A stretch of 64,000 bases of DNA. Source: Glandiceps talaboti (Eukaryota; Hemichordata; Enteropneusta; Spengelidae). Of this stretch, positions 40,290 to 51,821 are shown piece by piece. Every line of letters starts with the position of its first letter. Position 1 is the first letter of the stretch. The stretch covers positions 6,603,634-6,667,633 of the forward strand of contig NC_135562.1 of assembly GCF_964340395.1 (NCBI RefSeq), in the 5' to 3' direction. The notes under the pieces are model-generated. The model saw only the letters and a program-made list of their open reading frames with translations. It was not told the DNA's origin and made no database searches. The position numbers and the translations under genes were made by a program.

Positions 40290-40638
40290 AATTTGAAGGA
40301 AAGGAACCAACCATATAATGTCAAATGGGATATCATCACCCAAGCGGCTGCTTATACAAGTGAGACAAAGCGTTGTAACCTATGTTTAACTGAGAAACTT
40401 TGTATAATCAATGCTAAAAAGAACAAAAAATCCGAACTGGTTTCGAAATGTCGCCTTGAAGGCAAATACTCGTTCGCCAACTACAGAAGTAAACCCCCGT
40501 AAGGAATAGTTTAGTCCGACCATCTTGTTACGCAATATATACATACAAACATTAAATGTATGTACCGATTTTAACAATCCCAATTTAGTTGTCTGATGAT
40601 CGAGTATCGACTTATTACATCTTTATTTTTTGAATTAA

Positions 40639-40640
<2 letters not shown>
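40290..40640 (+). mobile_element. Second Penelope-like fragment, forward part
   Basis: The plus strand continues the endonuclease domain with YTSETKRCNLCLTEKLCI and then KSELVSKCRLEGKYSFANYR, parallel to the end of the first element. CTGATGA at 40593-40599 is followed by TCGAGTATCGA, with no GAAA, so the hammerhead core is deleted here. Together with the inverted piece it shows that one element was split by an internal inversion. Confidence 0.75.

Positions 40641-40731
<91 letters not shown>
40641..40731. repeat. (AT)n microsatellite at the right edge of the Penelope block
   Basis: A dinucleotide run of about 90 bp. Sequence homologous to the gene 5 upstream region resumes at about 40765. 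Confidence 0.95.
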
Positions 40732-40734
<3 letters not shown>

Positions 40735-41164
40735 TCTACAAATAAACTTTCTTCTTGGCTATTTTCTATAGCAGTTGTAAACAACTGTTCAGATAAATGT
40801 ATGTTTGTCACCATTTGATAACTGTACAAGTGCCGTATGCGCTGCCATCAAATGATTGTGGCTGACGGTAAGGTGACGTTAGATTTTCAGATCTACAATT
40901 TAGGACAGTGAACACATTGTTCAAATTGCGCGTGTCCCATTAAGCTAGAATATTCATTTGCATATATAGTTAAAGGTTTTCGGCAACTAGGCAATATCTT
41001 GAGTATACAATCTTCATCGATCAATACGGGTTTAGCATGTGTCTGACACAGAAACCATGATTGCAGCTGTAAGGATGTACATATGTGGTTTTCTGTAATG
41101 GTTGACATGTTACTCTAACGGCTGTCTCTCTTTCCTCTACTTCACAGGTTTAATTTTATTCGGT

Positions 41165-42298
41165 ATGAAGAAAGCGTATTGGAATATCCTTATTGTCGGC
41201 GTTATTATAGCAAGTATTGCACTGGTATATCAATATGCAAACAAACCAAATGAGACCGAGGAACTTTTGCGAAAATGGGTTGCAGACTCTGGACACCAAT
41301 CACACACTCATGGAGAACTAGATTATTGTAAGGCATTACTGTCAGATGTCATACACGGAAAAATTAACGTTAGACAGTGTCACCATACAAACAAGGCTTT
41401 ACGTCTCTGTATGAATACATCAGACGTTGGGAGAGAACCACTGCCGAACTTCTTCATCCATCAGAACGTCAAAAACCAATCTGCCTACACTGCTTATAGG
41501 GAGGCAAACATAGCATTCGTGCATATCCCTAAAGCTGGTGGCACTTCCGTCGAAGCCATCTTGAAAAAGAAGAAGATCGCTAACAAGGGAATTTTCCATT
41601 GTAATGATCTGTTCGATGTAGCAATATCGAGTAAACGATCGTCTGCGCAGAAGCTTTATTATTCAAAAAGAGGCTATGGTCTACACGATTTTGCAAACCG
41701 AGGAAGAACATTTGCATATGTCACGTGGTTTCGCGAACCAATAGGAAGGATAGTTTCAAGTTATTACTATTTAAAGAAAACACACTGTGGGAAGGTTCAC
41801 ACAATATGTAAAATGTACCTTGCACCGTCACGATCTTTGACCGATTATCTTGAGAATGTTGGAGATATTCGATATCAGGATTTCGATAATTTTGGCGTCC
41901 GACTTTTACAATTTGGTGACTATCCGGATGTGGATGATACATTTGAAGACTGCTGTGGATCATCGGGTGTAAATGAAATTGGCAGAATTCCAGTAATAGA
42001 AGAGAAACATTACTTGGTTGCTAAACGGAATTTGGAAAAAATGGCTTTCATCGGACTGACAGAAGATTTCAAAACATCACAGGATATGATTACACATCTA
42101 TTTGGTATTCCTACTGAAAAAAAGGAAGTACATGCCAATGGAAACCTTCACAGTTCAAAGATAACAGACTGGGAATTAGAAGAACTTACTAAACGAAATG
42201 TATGGGATTTAAAATTGTACGAGGATGCTAAGAGGCTATACCAAGAACAGAAGAAAAACTATCTCAGAATGTTTGGGAATAAAGACCTAACAATATAA
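41165..42298 (+). CDS. Type II membrane sulfotransferase, paralog 4
   Basis: A 377-residue protein. Acceptor CCTCTACTTCACAG ends at 41147; the ATG at 41165 is the first after it. The in-frame ATG at 41102 lies in the intron and is rejected. Residues 7-24 are the anchor and the stem is the shortest class (about 35 residues). PAPS motifs are PKAGGTS (122-128) and WFREPIGRIVSSYY (188-201). It ends MFGNKDLTI, a C-terminus shared only with paralogs 5 and 6. The catalytic part is almost the same as in paralog 5, while the stem differs clearly (QYANKPNETEELLRKW against QLIANKANEAFLPKW). A glycan sulfotransferase role in the Golgi is inferred. Confidence 0.9.
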   Translation: MKKAYWNILIVGVIIASIALVYQYANKPNETEELLRKWVADSGHQSHTHGELDYCKALLSDVIHGKINVRQCHHTNKALRLCMNTSDVGREPLPNFFIHQNVKNQSAYTAYREANIAFVHIPKAGGTSVEAILKKKKIANKGIFHCNDLFDVAISSKRSSAQKLYYSKRGYGLHDFANRGRTFAYVTWFREPIGRIVSSYYYLKKTHCGKVHTICKMYLAPSRSLTDYLENVGDIRYQDFDNFGVRLLQFGDYPDVDDTFEDCCGSSGVNEIGRIPVIEEKHYLVAKRNLEKMAFIGLTEDFKTSQDMITHLFGIPTEKKEVHANGNLHSSKITDWELEELTKRNVWDLKLYEDAKRLYQEQKKNYLRMFGNKDLTI

Positions 42299-42659
42299 TT
42301 ATGGGAAAACGTCCGTTTGAAAACACTTTGACATTGACTTTATTTTACACAGTAATTTTATACAAGTTTTAACACATTAAAACGTAATCATGGATACGAT
42401 TTTTTTACAAACTACAGCGGAAGCCGCACTTTCAGTTTACTATGATAGACACAAACTGAAACTAGAGTTGTTCAGTTTGGTCGATTGTACAATCGGGTAG
42501 TAGCTGTGCTATTCAGTCTTGTACGGATATATAATCACACTGTAATCAGGATAGTGTAAACACTGGAAGTCCTCATACCTACCTACCTGCATACCTACCT
42601 ACCTGCCTACCTGCCTACCTGTCTGCCCGCCTACCTACCTACATACATACATACATACA

Positions 42660-42691
<32 letters not shown>

Positions 42692-42781
42692 CATACATAC
42701 ATACATACATACATACATACATTACATTACATACATGCATACATGCATACATGCATACATACATGCATGCAGGTACGCAGG

Positions 42782-42846
<65 letters not shown>

Positions 42847-43640
42847 ACACCTTGGCTTTAAACAACACGGGAAAGGTCATATTTTTTGTTTCACAACTCT
42901 ACTGTTTGTGATTGTAATACCCTGTTTGTAACTTACAGGAATGCAAAACATTAACAAATGTTTAAAATATTTTTGTTATTGTACAATAACCCAGTTTTTA
43001 CACACTCTAGCTGTATGTAATTTATTGGGATGCGGTCGGTGTTGTTTCACTTCATGTTATCAAGTAGGGTTGCCTTAAGAATTAGAAATGAAAAATAAAT
43101 ACCCATTTGTCATCTACTTTAAGAACATCGTCAATGTGATGAATTTAGATTTAATGTCTTTCCCATAATTTTTTAACTTGTGTACAAATGAATTCCATGA
43201 TAATCCCATGGTCTTAATGTTACTCGCTTCATTTAGGTTAGCTGTTATTTTTGTGAATTCACGTGCACGGGCTTGAATAAATTCATAAAAAAATACACAA
43301 AAAAGAAATACTCGAGTAGTTCGTGTGGCACTTCAGGACGTTAGCTTGTTGTTTCACTGGTATGCATGCCATAAAGGTAATACGTCATCAACAGCGGCCA
43401 TATTTAGACCTTACCACAGACATGATAGTATACAGTGATAGACTATTTTCAACTCAACGCAATGATCCCCAAGATTATTTTTCAGTAAGATTTTAACTAA
43501 AGTTCAGAGTGTTCACCAAAACATATCAACATTATGGTCACTGTCTCACCAAATTGGATTATAGGTATTCTTTCTTTTACAACGCATAACACTCAAGTGC
43601 AGCCTTTGCCCTGTTTACCACATAGTTTAATAGTTTAATA
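42299..43640. other. 3' flank of gene 4
   Basis: It starts with ATTATGGGAAAACGTCCGTTTG, which is shared with genes 5 and 6. It carries the microsatellite at 42575-42845 and an AATAAATTCATA block near 43276 that recurs after genes 3 and 5. No exon. Confidence 0.5.
42575..42845. repeat. (CTAC)n/(CATA)n/(CA)n microsatellite
   Basis: CTACCTAC/CTGCCTAC variants, then (CATA)n, then CATGCATG variants, then (CA)n. The paralogous site after gene 5 (49712-49825) is much shorter. Confidence 0.95.
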
Positions 43641-43647
43641 CCACACA

Positions 43648-43787
43648 GTCTTATCATCAAAGCAATGTTATTTTTACACTTGATATATATGTATTATATA
43701 TCATCAAAGCAATGTTATATTACACTTGATATATATATATATATTATATATATCAAGTGTAAAATAACATTGCTTTGATGATAAGAC
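43648..43787. repeat. Palindrome with AT-rich centre
   Basis: GTCTTATCATCAAAGCAATG at 43648 pairs with CATTGCTTTGATGATAAGAC at 43768-43787, and the pairing continues through GTTATTTTTACACTTGATATA almost to the centre. An extra partial copy of the left arm lies in the middle, at 43700. Confidence 0.9.
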
Positions 43788-44224
43788 TTGTGACCTTCCT
43801 AACAGTAGTCACTTCGATGTTGTCAACTAACAAACTGCCAACTGATACAGCTCATACCACTGAGATTCGTGATAATATCTAGATTTCAGTGACCTGTTTC
43901 ATGACATATATATTTACACTGTAGTCGATCATTGACTATTTACTTGCCTTGCACGGCAAACAGTGTTTAGCACCCACCCAAGTTGATTAACCCTGCCAGT
44001 AAAATAAATCTGTACACATGAATATTTGGGGTATAATAATGGAAGTTTAGAGATTTAGATCTACTGGCAGTGATGTTTGAGTAACAAGTAGAGTAGACAA
44101 AGGAAACAGGAGGTGTGAGCATGTCTGGAGTTTGTTTCGTGGTCTAATTAGGTTTGACGATAGACCCTCCACTATAAGGTCTATGGTCACCAAGTCCCAT
44201 TCAGACTTTATACACGAATGCCAT

Positions 44225-44355
44225 TCGAAAACAGGTCTGAATGCCATTTGAGACCAGGTCTGAATGCCACTCGAGACCAGGTTTGAATGCCATTCGAGAC
44301 TAGGTTTGAATGAAATTCAAGACCAGGTCTGAATGACATTCGAGACCAGGTCAGA
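44225..44355 (+). repeat. 23-bp tandem repeat
   Basis: About six diverged copies of CTGAATGCCATTCGAGACCAGG. Confidence 0.85.
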
Positions 44356-45890
44356 ATGGGAGTCGAGAGACGAGAGAATGGAGCGTAAATTTCAAAAAAT
44401 AAAAATGTCAGGATAGCAGAATAGTGTAAGTGGCGATAGGTCTTGAAGTTTACTGTTTTGAAAAATAAAAAAATTAATTTAAAAGAAAAAAAATGTTTAC
44501 AGGTGCGCTAGTTTTGTAAAGGAAACTGTCCCTTCTACTACAACGCATAACGAATAACTAAACATGACTTCCAACCACAATTTTGTGATTTTACCACTCA
44601 AAATTAGCATATAATTTACATAAATTAGACTTCCTACAAATATTAGATAGAAGAGTCTTTATGTAAAAGACTTTCTGAAACCTTGGAAATGCCTTTATTC
44701 CAATTTTTGACTAATTAAGATAATTTCTAGAGTGAAGAATCAAGCGAAAATTCAGCACAGCAGCCATGTTGAACTTGAATCCTTATTTTTAGCCACTTAT
44801 CGTCCGCTACTGGGCTGATAATCAAACACTGTCATTTTACACCTGATATAAACGTTCTAAAGGAAAGGGCAAAGTAGCTGAAACGTTTTTATTATAATAG
44901 TTATCTGTTACGCGTTGTTGTAGTCTCCAAGGAGAGCTATATGCGTTCGCCCCATATGCATGATATGCCCCACTGTTTCGTTATCACTCACGCAGGTCAT
45001 GTCATATGGAACACACTTGTGCTACAGAAATGTCCTATTCAAATAAAGAATGATAAAAGCCCGGAGACTTGATAAAGTCTAGGGACAAATCTAATGGCTA
45101 ACCTTTATGCCAGCTAGCAGACACAACAAATTTTGACATGGCACCACACCATTAGACACGTGATACTGTCATTTAGTCACGAGGGCCCAAAATCCAGAAC
45201 GATAGCTATTTTTAGACCATTGACTACCTCGACTATTCAATGAGTTGAATGACAGAGTGTCACGAACTGTGCGTGTATGAACACGTATGGAGAGGTTCTG
45301 TGCTGTGAAAGAGATAGGAAAATTGTTTCAGTGGGTGGTTACTTCAATAGTTACAAGGAGGAGGGCCGTGGCGTAAAAAGTCACCCCCCTTGATTTCGTC
45401 ATGCTAAAAAGTAGCTGTCCTTCAACTTTATTTCTCTAAAATATGACCCTCTCCCTGTTAAAGTAGTTCAAATGTGGGTTAAAATGCTTTCAGAAATGTG
45501 AAAGGACTCAAGTCCAAAAATCAATTGTAACGACTTAATCCCACCGCTGCCACCACATTGAAAGTTTTACAGGCATTGGTTGCTTCCCACTACTACCACC
45601 ATGTGGATGTGTATGACGACACTGCATTAATAAATACATGTCTTTGGATCTCATTGGCTGAGCTGAAAGCCACAACTCTCAATGGTTAGATTGGCACCTT
45701 CCGACATTATCGGAACTAATATCTGGTAATTATCTCCACAACATTATCCATAGTATCTTACCCAACTGCTCCCATTATATACCTGTGAGACCCACTCCTC
45801 TCCTTATATCACAATTGACAAGTAATTCATTACATTGGTTGTCAGCAGAAATTTGATTGATATAGGCTGACATGGTACATAACCAGAACC

Positions 45891-45925
45891 TGAACCCTAA
45901 CCCGAACCCGAACCCTAACCCGTAT
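45891..45925. repeat. Telomere-like hexamer tract
   Basis: Mixed CCCTAA and CCCGAA hexamers, with a paralogous tract at 51198-51232. It is short and interstitial. Confidence 0.6.
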
Positions 45926-46534
45926 GGCAACAATGGGATTTGGAGCTGGTGGCAGCGATGGGATGACAATAAACCAAGATAATGCAATGTTAGGCAATAC
46001 AATGAGTCAAGTAAAATGTGACTCTGCTCCAATTCAATTTTCTAAAATATCCCCCCCCCCCAAGCCGATTTGTAAAATGTGACCTTCTCCTAATTTCCCC
46101 GTCCCCTTGTAAATACTGGCGGTTCCCTTAAATAAAAGGGATAAATTACCACATGCATAATAAATTTGCATTTATTTTGGGGTTTTTAAGGGCGAAACAA
46201 TTTATATTATTCAAGAAACACCGTTAAATAACAGTCAAGTTTGTTATTGTACTAGTAGGATCTAGGAAGTGATACTACAATGGAAATCAAGGTATAGGCA
46301 AACTGAGATAGACACAAACTCAAACTAATGTTGTTGAATAGGTGGTTCATAGCGGTGCCTCTGTGAGGTGGATATAATCACCCTATAATCAAGATAGTGT
46401 AAACACTGAATGAGGTTGAATGCTGCTCTCAGAAAATCCACCCTACTGTGAGTGTGATTAATGGCATCAATATATGCTTCTAGCTTACATCAATATATTG
46501 CAGCAATAGTTAGTATGTCATCTTAGTTGACTGT

Positions 46535-46812
46535 AGCTAGTTCGAGCCCCATAAGCCAGCGCTACCGTTTGTTTCTAAGTGGCAAGTTCTTGGGCAGGAT
46601 TTGAACCACGACTGTGCCTCAGTCAACCCAGCTGTATAATTAGGGACCTGGTAGGATAGAGGATGCAATGTGAATCCTTTAATAATAATTAATATGCGCT
46701 TATAGAGGTTGTTATGGATTGTATGCTCCCAGGGAGGTTGATGAAGTAAAGGGTCGTGTCAATTGTAAAGCGCTTTCAGCACAGAGTGGGAAAAGCGCTA
46801 TATATAAACTAA
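46535..46812 (+). mobile_element. tRNA-derived SINE, head deleted
   Basis: It begins within the B-box region (TTCGAGCCCCATAAGCC) and contains a body matching 52515-52690. It continues to TAAAGCGCTTTCAGCAC ... AAAAGCGCTATATATAAA, a tail style common in metazoan SINEs and LINEs. The 5' tRNA-like A box is missing because the copy joins a deletion at about 46523. Confidence 0.65.
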
Positions 46813-47529
46813 CATTTAATATATAAACAAACTGAAATTCGTTTTACTATGTTAGAAAGCAAAAGGGTTCATGAGCACACAGGACGCGACGTACTTATAA
46901 ATCGTGTACAATAGCAAATGTAGAAAAATTGTGTACACATGTTTTTGCATTGTTTGCTTTTATTTTGCACTTTATATTCAAGTTAAAAATAAACAGGGAC
47001 ATGGTATATGTTGTTTCACATTTTTTTCTATCAGAAAACAAAGTAAAGTTGTTTTATTAATCCAAAATATATACCAATTGCTCGTTCATATTGGTTTGGA
47101 GCGATATCAAACATTGCGTCGCTACCGATTGGGGCGGGGGTGGGGTGGGGTGGGGGTCTTTGGCGCGTGTCATCAAATCCAAAGAGTTGGGGGTGGGGGT
47201 GGATTTGAGAAAACCGACTTTCGCGCGTTAGTTTTGCAACATGAACCGCCCCTCATCGCATGACCGACTCATTTGTTTGATTTTCATTGAATCTTGTGTA
47301 TGCAAATACTGTGTTCAATTATACATATAATTATACATATGTTCCGTTCATTGTTACATGCGTTGTATTCTCATTTGTTCCGTATAAGTTAAGGGTGACA
47401 CCCCCGGAGTAACGTTTTTTAAATAGGTATACTTACTGCTCCCTCAACGCTACGTACACAGTCCTTATCAACTGTTATATCCTGATGTTTTATTTTCAAC
47501 AACAAGAAATCTCAACAAGTCGATCGTTA

Positions 47530-47634
47530 TGAGTGACATCTCTAATAGCAGATAGCACGTCAAGAAAACAACGTTAGCAACGCCAGGACGCACAGAGGTC
47601 GACAAACACATATAGTGTCTCGCCATTGAGATCG
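47530..47634 (+). other. Proposed non-coding first exon of sulfotransferase gene 5
   Basis: It ends CCATTGAGATCG|GTAGGTGAAC with the intron at 47635. The intron to the acceptor at 48285 would be only about 650 bp. The same block upstream of gene 6 (53255-53349) is nearly identical, including CAACGTTAGCAACGCCAGG. Confidence 0.55.
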
Positions 47635-47794
47635 GTAGGTGAACGCAGTGTTATTCAGTCATATTTTCCATATTTAGACCATGGAGGTATCTCCCCTAAC
47701 ACCTCTATGCTTAGACAGAACATGGAGCACGGACATGATGGAGGTAGACGGCCTTTTAAAATGGTATATTTGTATCCATAGAGATTATATATGA

Positions 47795-47900
47795 ATGTGA
47801 TCCCGGCTTTCTCATCCCTTTACATGTAAATCCACTCTTCCTGTTTGATTAATGAGTATATATATACAATGTATATATATATGTGTGTGTGTGTGTGTGG
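47795..47900. other. Empty-site homolog of the Penelope insertion
   Basis: GTGATCCCGGCTTTCTCATC ... GATTAATGAGTATATATA matches 36788-36850. After a short AT/GT stretch the sequence joins CCGTTTTCTATAGCAG, matching 40765. The block present at 36850-40740 is absent here. Confidence 0.75.
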
Positions 47901-48302
47901 CCGTTTTCTATAGCAGTTGTAAACAACTGTTCAGGTAAATGTATGTTTGTCACCATTTGATTACTGTAGAAGTGACGCATGCCATCAAATGATTGTGGCT
48001 GACGGTAAGGTGACGTTAGATTTTCAGATCTATAATTTAGTACAGTGCACACATTGTTCAAATTGCGCGTGTCCCATTAAGCTAGAATATTCATTTGCAT
48101 ATATAGTTAAAGGTTTTCGGCAACTAGGCAATATCTTGAGTATACAATCTTCATCGATCAATACGGGTTTAAGCATGTGTCTGACACAGAAACCTTGATT
48201 GCAGCTGTAAGGATGTACATATGTGGTTTTCTGTAATGATTGACATGTTACTCTAACGGCTGTCTCTCTTTCCTCTACATCACAGGTTTAATGTTATTCG
48301 GT

Positions 48303-49433
48303 ATGAAGAAAGCGTACTGGAATATCCTTATTGTCGGTGTTATTTTAGCAAGTACTGCTATGGTATATCAATTAATTGCAAACAAAGCAAATGAGGCATT
48401 TTTGCCAAAATGGGTTGCAGACACTGGACACCAATTACACACTCATGAAGAACTAGATTATTGTAAGGCATTACTGTCAGATATCATATACGGAAAAATT
48501 AACTTTAGACAGTGTCACCATACAAACAAGGCTTTACGTCTCTGTATGAATACATCAGACGTTGGGAGAGAACCACTGCCGAACTTCTTCATCCATCAGA
48601 ACGTCGAAAACCAATCTGCCTACACTGCTTATAGGGAGGCAAACATTGCATTCGTGCATATCCCTAAAGCTGGTGGCACTTCTGTCGAAGCCATCTTGAA
48701 AAAGAAGAAGATCGCTAACAAGGGAATTTTCCATTGTAATGATCTGTTCGATGTAGCAATATCAAGTAAACGATCGTCTGCGCAGAAGCTTTATTATTCA
48801 AAAAGAGGCTATGGTCTACACGATTTTGCAAACCGAAGAAGAACATTTGCATATGTCACGTGGTTTCGCGAACCAATAGGAAGGATAGTTTCAAGTTATT
48901 ACTATTTTAAGAAAACACACTGTGGGAAGGTTCACACAATATGTAAAATGTACCTTGCACCGTCACGATCTTTGACCGATTATCTTGAGAATGTTGGAGA
49001 TATTCGATATCAGGATTTCGATAATTTTTGCGTCCGACTTTTACAATTTGGTGACTATCCGGATGTGGATGACACATTTGAAGACTGCTGTGGATCATCG
49101 GGTGTAAATGAAATTGGCAAAATTCCAGTAATAGAAGAGAAACATTACTTGGTTGCTAAACGGAATTTGGAAAAAATGGCTTTCATTGGACTGACAGAAG
49201 ATTTCAAAACATCCCAGGATATGATTACACATCTATTTGGTATTCCTACTGAGAAAAAGGAAGTACATGCCAATGGAAACCTTCACAGTTCAAATATAAC
49301 AGACTGGGAATTAGAAGAACTTACTAAACGAAATGTATGGGATTTAAAACTGTACGAAGATGCTAAGAGGCTATACCAAGAACAGAAGAAAAACTATCTC
49401 AGAATTTTTGAGAATAAAGACTTAACAATATAA
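48303..49433 (+). CDS. Type II membrane sulfotransferase, paralog 5
   Basis: A 376-residue protein, the closest relative of paralog 4. Acceptor CCTCTACATCACAG ends at 48285. An in-frame ATG at 48291 comes first but in a weak context (T at -3). I chose 48303, which aligns with all paralogs, and the longer form would add MLFG. The anchor is 7-25. PAPS motifs are PKAGGTS (121-127) and WFREPIGRIVSSYY (187-200). The conserved C-terminal FIGLTEDF is intact, and it ends IFENKDLTI. It is intact and probably expressed from its own first exon at 47.5-47.6 kb. Confidence 0.9.
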   Translation: MKKAYWNILIVGVILASTAMVYQLIANKANEAFLPKWVADTGHQLHTHEELDYCKALLSDIIYGKINFRQCHHTNKALRLCMNTSDVGREPLPNFFIHQNVENQSAYTAYREANIAFVHIPKAGGTSVEAILKKKKIANKGIFHCNDLFDVAISSKRSSAQKLYYSKRGYGLHDFANRRRTFAYVTWFREPIGRIVSSYYYFKKTHCGKVHTICKMYLAPSRSLTDYLENVGDIRYQDFDNFCVRLLQFGDYPDVDDTFEDCCGSSGVNEIGKIPVIEEKHYLVAKRNLEKMAFIGLTEDFKTSQDMITHLFGIPTEKKEVHANGNLHSSNITDWELEELTKRNVWDLKLYEDAKRLYQEQKKNYLRIFENKDLTI

Positions 49434-51560
49434 TTATGGGAAAACGTCCGTTTGAACACACTTTGATATCGACTTTATTTCACATAGTAATTTTATACAA
49501 GTTTTAACACATTAAAACGTAATCATGCATACGTTTTTTTGTTACAAACTACAGCGGAAGCCTCACTTTCAGTTTACTATGATAGACACAAACTGAAACT
49601 AGAGTTGTTCAGTTTGGTCGATTTTACAATCGGGTAGTAGCTGTGCTATTCAGTCTTGTACGGATATATAATCACACTGTAATCAGGATAGTGTAAACAC
49701 TGGAAGTCCTTATACCTACCTACCTACCTGCCTGCCTGCCTACCTGCCTGCCTGCCTACCCGCCCGCCTACCTACCTACTAACATACATACATACATACA
49801 TACATACATGCATACATGCATACATGTTTATTTTTAGATTCAAGGTCTTTCCCATATTTTTTAACTTGTGTACAAATGAATTCCATGATAATCCCATGGT
49901 CTTAATTAATGTTACTCGCTTCATTTAGGTTAGCTGTTATTTTTGTGAATTCACGTGCACGGGCTTGAATAAATTCATAAAAAAATACACAAAAAAGAAA
50001 TACTCGAGTAGTTTGTGTGGCACTTCAGGACGTTAGCTTGTTGTTTCACTGGTATGCATGCCATAAAGGTAACACAACAGCGGCCATATTTAGACCTTAC
50101 CACATACATGCTCGTATACAGTCATACACTATTTTCAACTCAACGCAATGATCCCCAAGTGCAATCTATCAAGTCACCCTCTTCCGAACGTACTGCGAAC
50201 CCTACATTAATATTTTTTTTTTAAATTGTATTTATTGGATAACTATCGGGAGCTAGTCCCATTTATAGGTTCCGTCAGTTCAGTGTTAGTGCAGGAAGAA
50301 ACCGAAGTACCCGAAATATCTGCGTTGTTCGGCAGAGTCAAACTGAAGGACACTCTTCTTACTTACAACGTGGTAAATTTAATCAAACCCAGTGTGATAC
50401 TGTCATTTAGTCACGAGGACCAGTGAACTGGGCCCAAAATCCATATTCAAAATTCATAATCCACACAGCTATTTTTAGACCATTGACTACCTCGAATATT
50501 CACTGAGTTGAATGACACAGTGTCACGAATTGTGCGTGTATGAAAACGTATGGAGAGGTTCTGTGCTGTGGTGAAAGCGATAGAAAAATGGTTTCAATGG
50601 GTGGTTATTTCAAATAGCATCAGTTAGGGAGCCTTCAGTAATTCCAAGGGGGAGGGCCATGGGGATCGGGCTCAGGCTGTGGCGTAAAATGTCACCCTCC
50701 CTCGATTCCTTCATGCTAAAATGTGGCTGTCCCTCAACTTTCTTTCACTAAAATATGACCCTCCCCCTGTTAAAGTAGTTCAAATGTAGGGTTAAAATGC
50801 TGTCAGAAATGGGAAAGGACACGAGTCCAAAATCAATGGTAATGACTTAATCCCACCGCTGCCACCATATTGAAAATTTTACAGGCATTGGTTGCTTCCC
50901 ACTACTACCACCATGTGGATGTGTATGACGGCACTGCATTAATAAATACCTGTCTTTGGATCTCATTGGCTGAGTTGAAGGCCATAACTCTCAATGATTA
51001 GATTGGCACCTTCCGACATTGTCGGGACTAATCTCTGGTCCTTATCTACACAACATTACCCATAGTATCTTACCCAACTGTTCTCATTTTACACCTGTGA
51101 GACCCACTCCTCTCTCCTTATACCACAACTGACAATTAATTCATAGCTTGGTTGTCAGCAGCAATTTGATTGATATAGGCTGACATGGTACATAACCTTA
51201 ACCCGAACCCGAACCCCTAACCCTAACCCGTATGCCAACAATGGGATATGGAGCTGGTGGCAGCGATGGGATGACAAAAAACCAAGATAATGCAATGTTA
51301 GGCAATATAATGTCAAGTAAAATGTGACTCTGCTCCAATTCAATTTTCTAAAATATGCCCCCCCCCCCCCGAACCGATTTGTAAAAAGTGGCCTTCTCCT
51401 TATTTCCTCGGCCCTCCCCCTAGTTAATACTGACGGTTCCCTTAAATAAAATGGCTAAAGTGCCTCATGCATAAGAAACTTGCATGTTTTTTAACGGGCG
51501 AACAATTTATATTATTTTCTTTATTCAAGAAACGCCGTTAAATAACAGTCCAATTACATC
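49434..51560. other. 3' flank of gene 5
   Basis: Non-coding. It includes a (CTAC)n/(CATA)n stretch (49712-49825). The 66-codon ORF at 50226 has no recognisable family. Confidence 0.45.
51198..51232. repeat. Telomere-like hexamer tract
   Basis: ACCCGAACCCGAACCCCTAACCC-type hexamers, paralogous to 45891-45925. Confidence 0.6.
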
Positions 51561-51572
51561 TAGTATGTAACG

Positions 51573-51821
51573 AGACTGTCGACAGTCGTTTGTGCCTGTT
51601 TTGCTACGTTTCATCTAAATCAAAGTCGTCGCCTCGCTCCGTAGCACTGAATACTAATGCGTACTGATATGAACTGCGATTGCCGAAGGCACGAATTAAC
51701 TGTGAGTGCCGGCACTCGCTGATCAGTACGCGGTTATAGTATTGCTCTGGATCGGAGCGAGGCAACGACTTTTGTTTGACTAAACGTAGCAAAAAGGTTC
51801 GAACGACTGTCGATAGTCTAC
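51573..51821. mobile_element. MITE with about 40-bp inverted ends
   Basis: The left end AGACTGTCGACAGTCGTTTG and the complement of the right end AGACTATCGACAGTCGTTCG match, and pairing extends through TTTTGCTACGTTT to CGTCGCCTCGCTCCG. A direct repeat TATGTAACGAGA flanks it (51564-51575 and 51822-51833). The corresponding site near 46235 in copy I lacks both the element and the repeat, so it inserted after the 7-kb duplication or was cleanly lost. There is no coding capacity. Confidence 0.85.

Larger units (their letters stand above)
43790..46530. other. Intergenic between genes 4 and 5
   Basis: Non-coding. It includes a 23-bp tandem repeat and a telomere-like tract, listed separately. From about 45161 on it matches 50395 onward after gene 5. 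Confidence 0.5.
40765..47760 (+). repeat. About 7-kb segmental duplication, copy I (with gene 4)
   Basis: It starts TTTTCTATAGCAGTTGTAAAC and runs through gene 4, its 3' flank, telomere-like hexamers, a SINE and a first exon. The order is matched at 47905-53485. Differences are indels: copy I has extra sequence at about 42700-43150 and 43490-45150, and copy II has a MITE and a fuller SINE head. Confidence 0.85.

Noticed and set aside
41102-41164. Upstream ATG of gene 4 (and the similar one at 48240 for gene 5)
   Set aside because: The TCTCTTTCCTCTACTTCACAG tract in between is a splice acceptor, so these codons are intronic.
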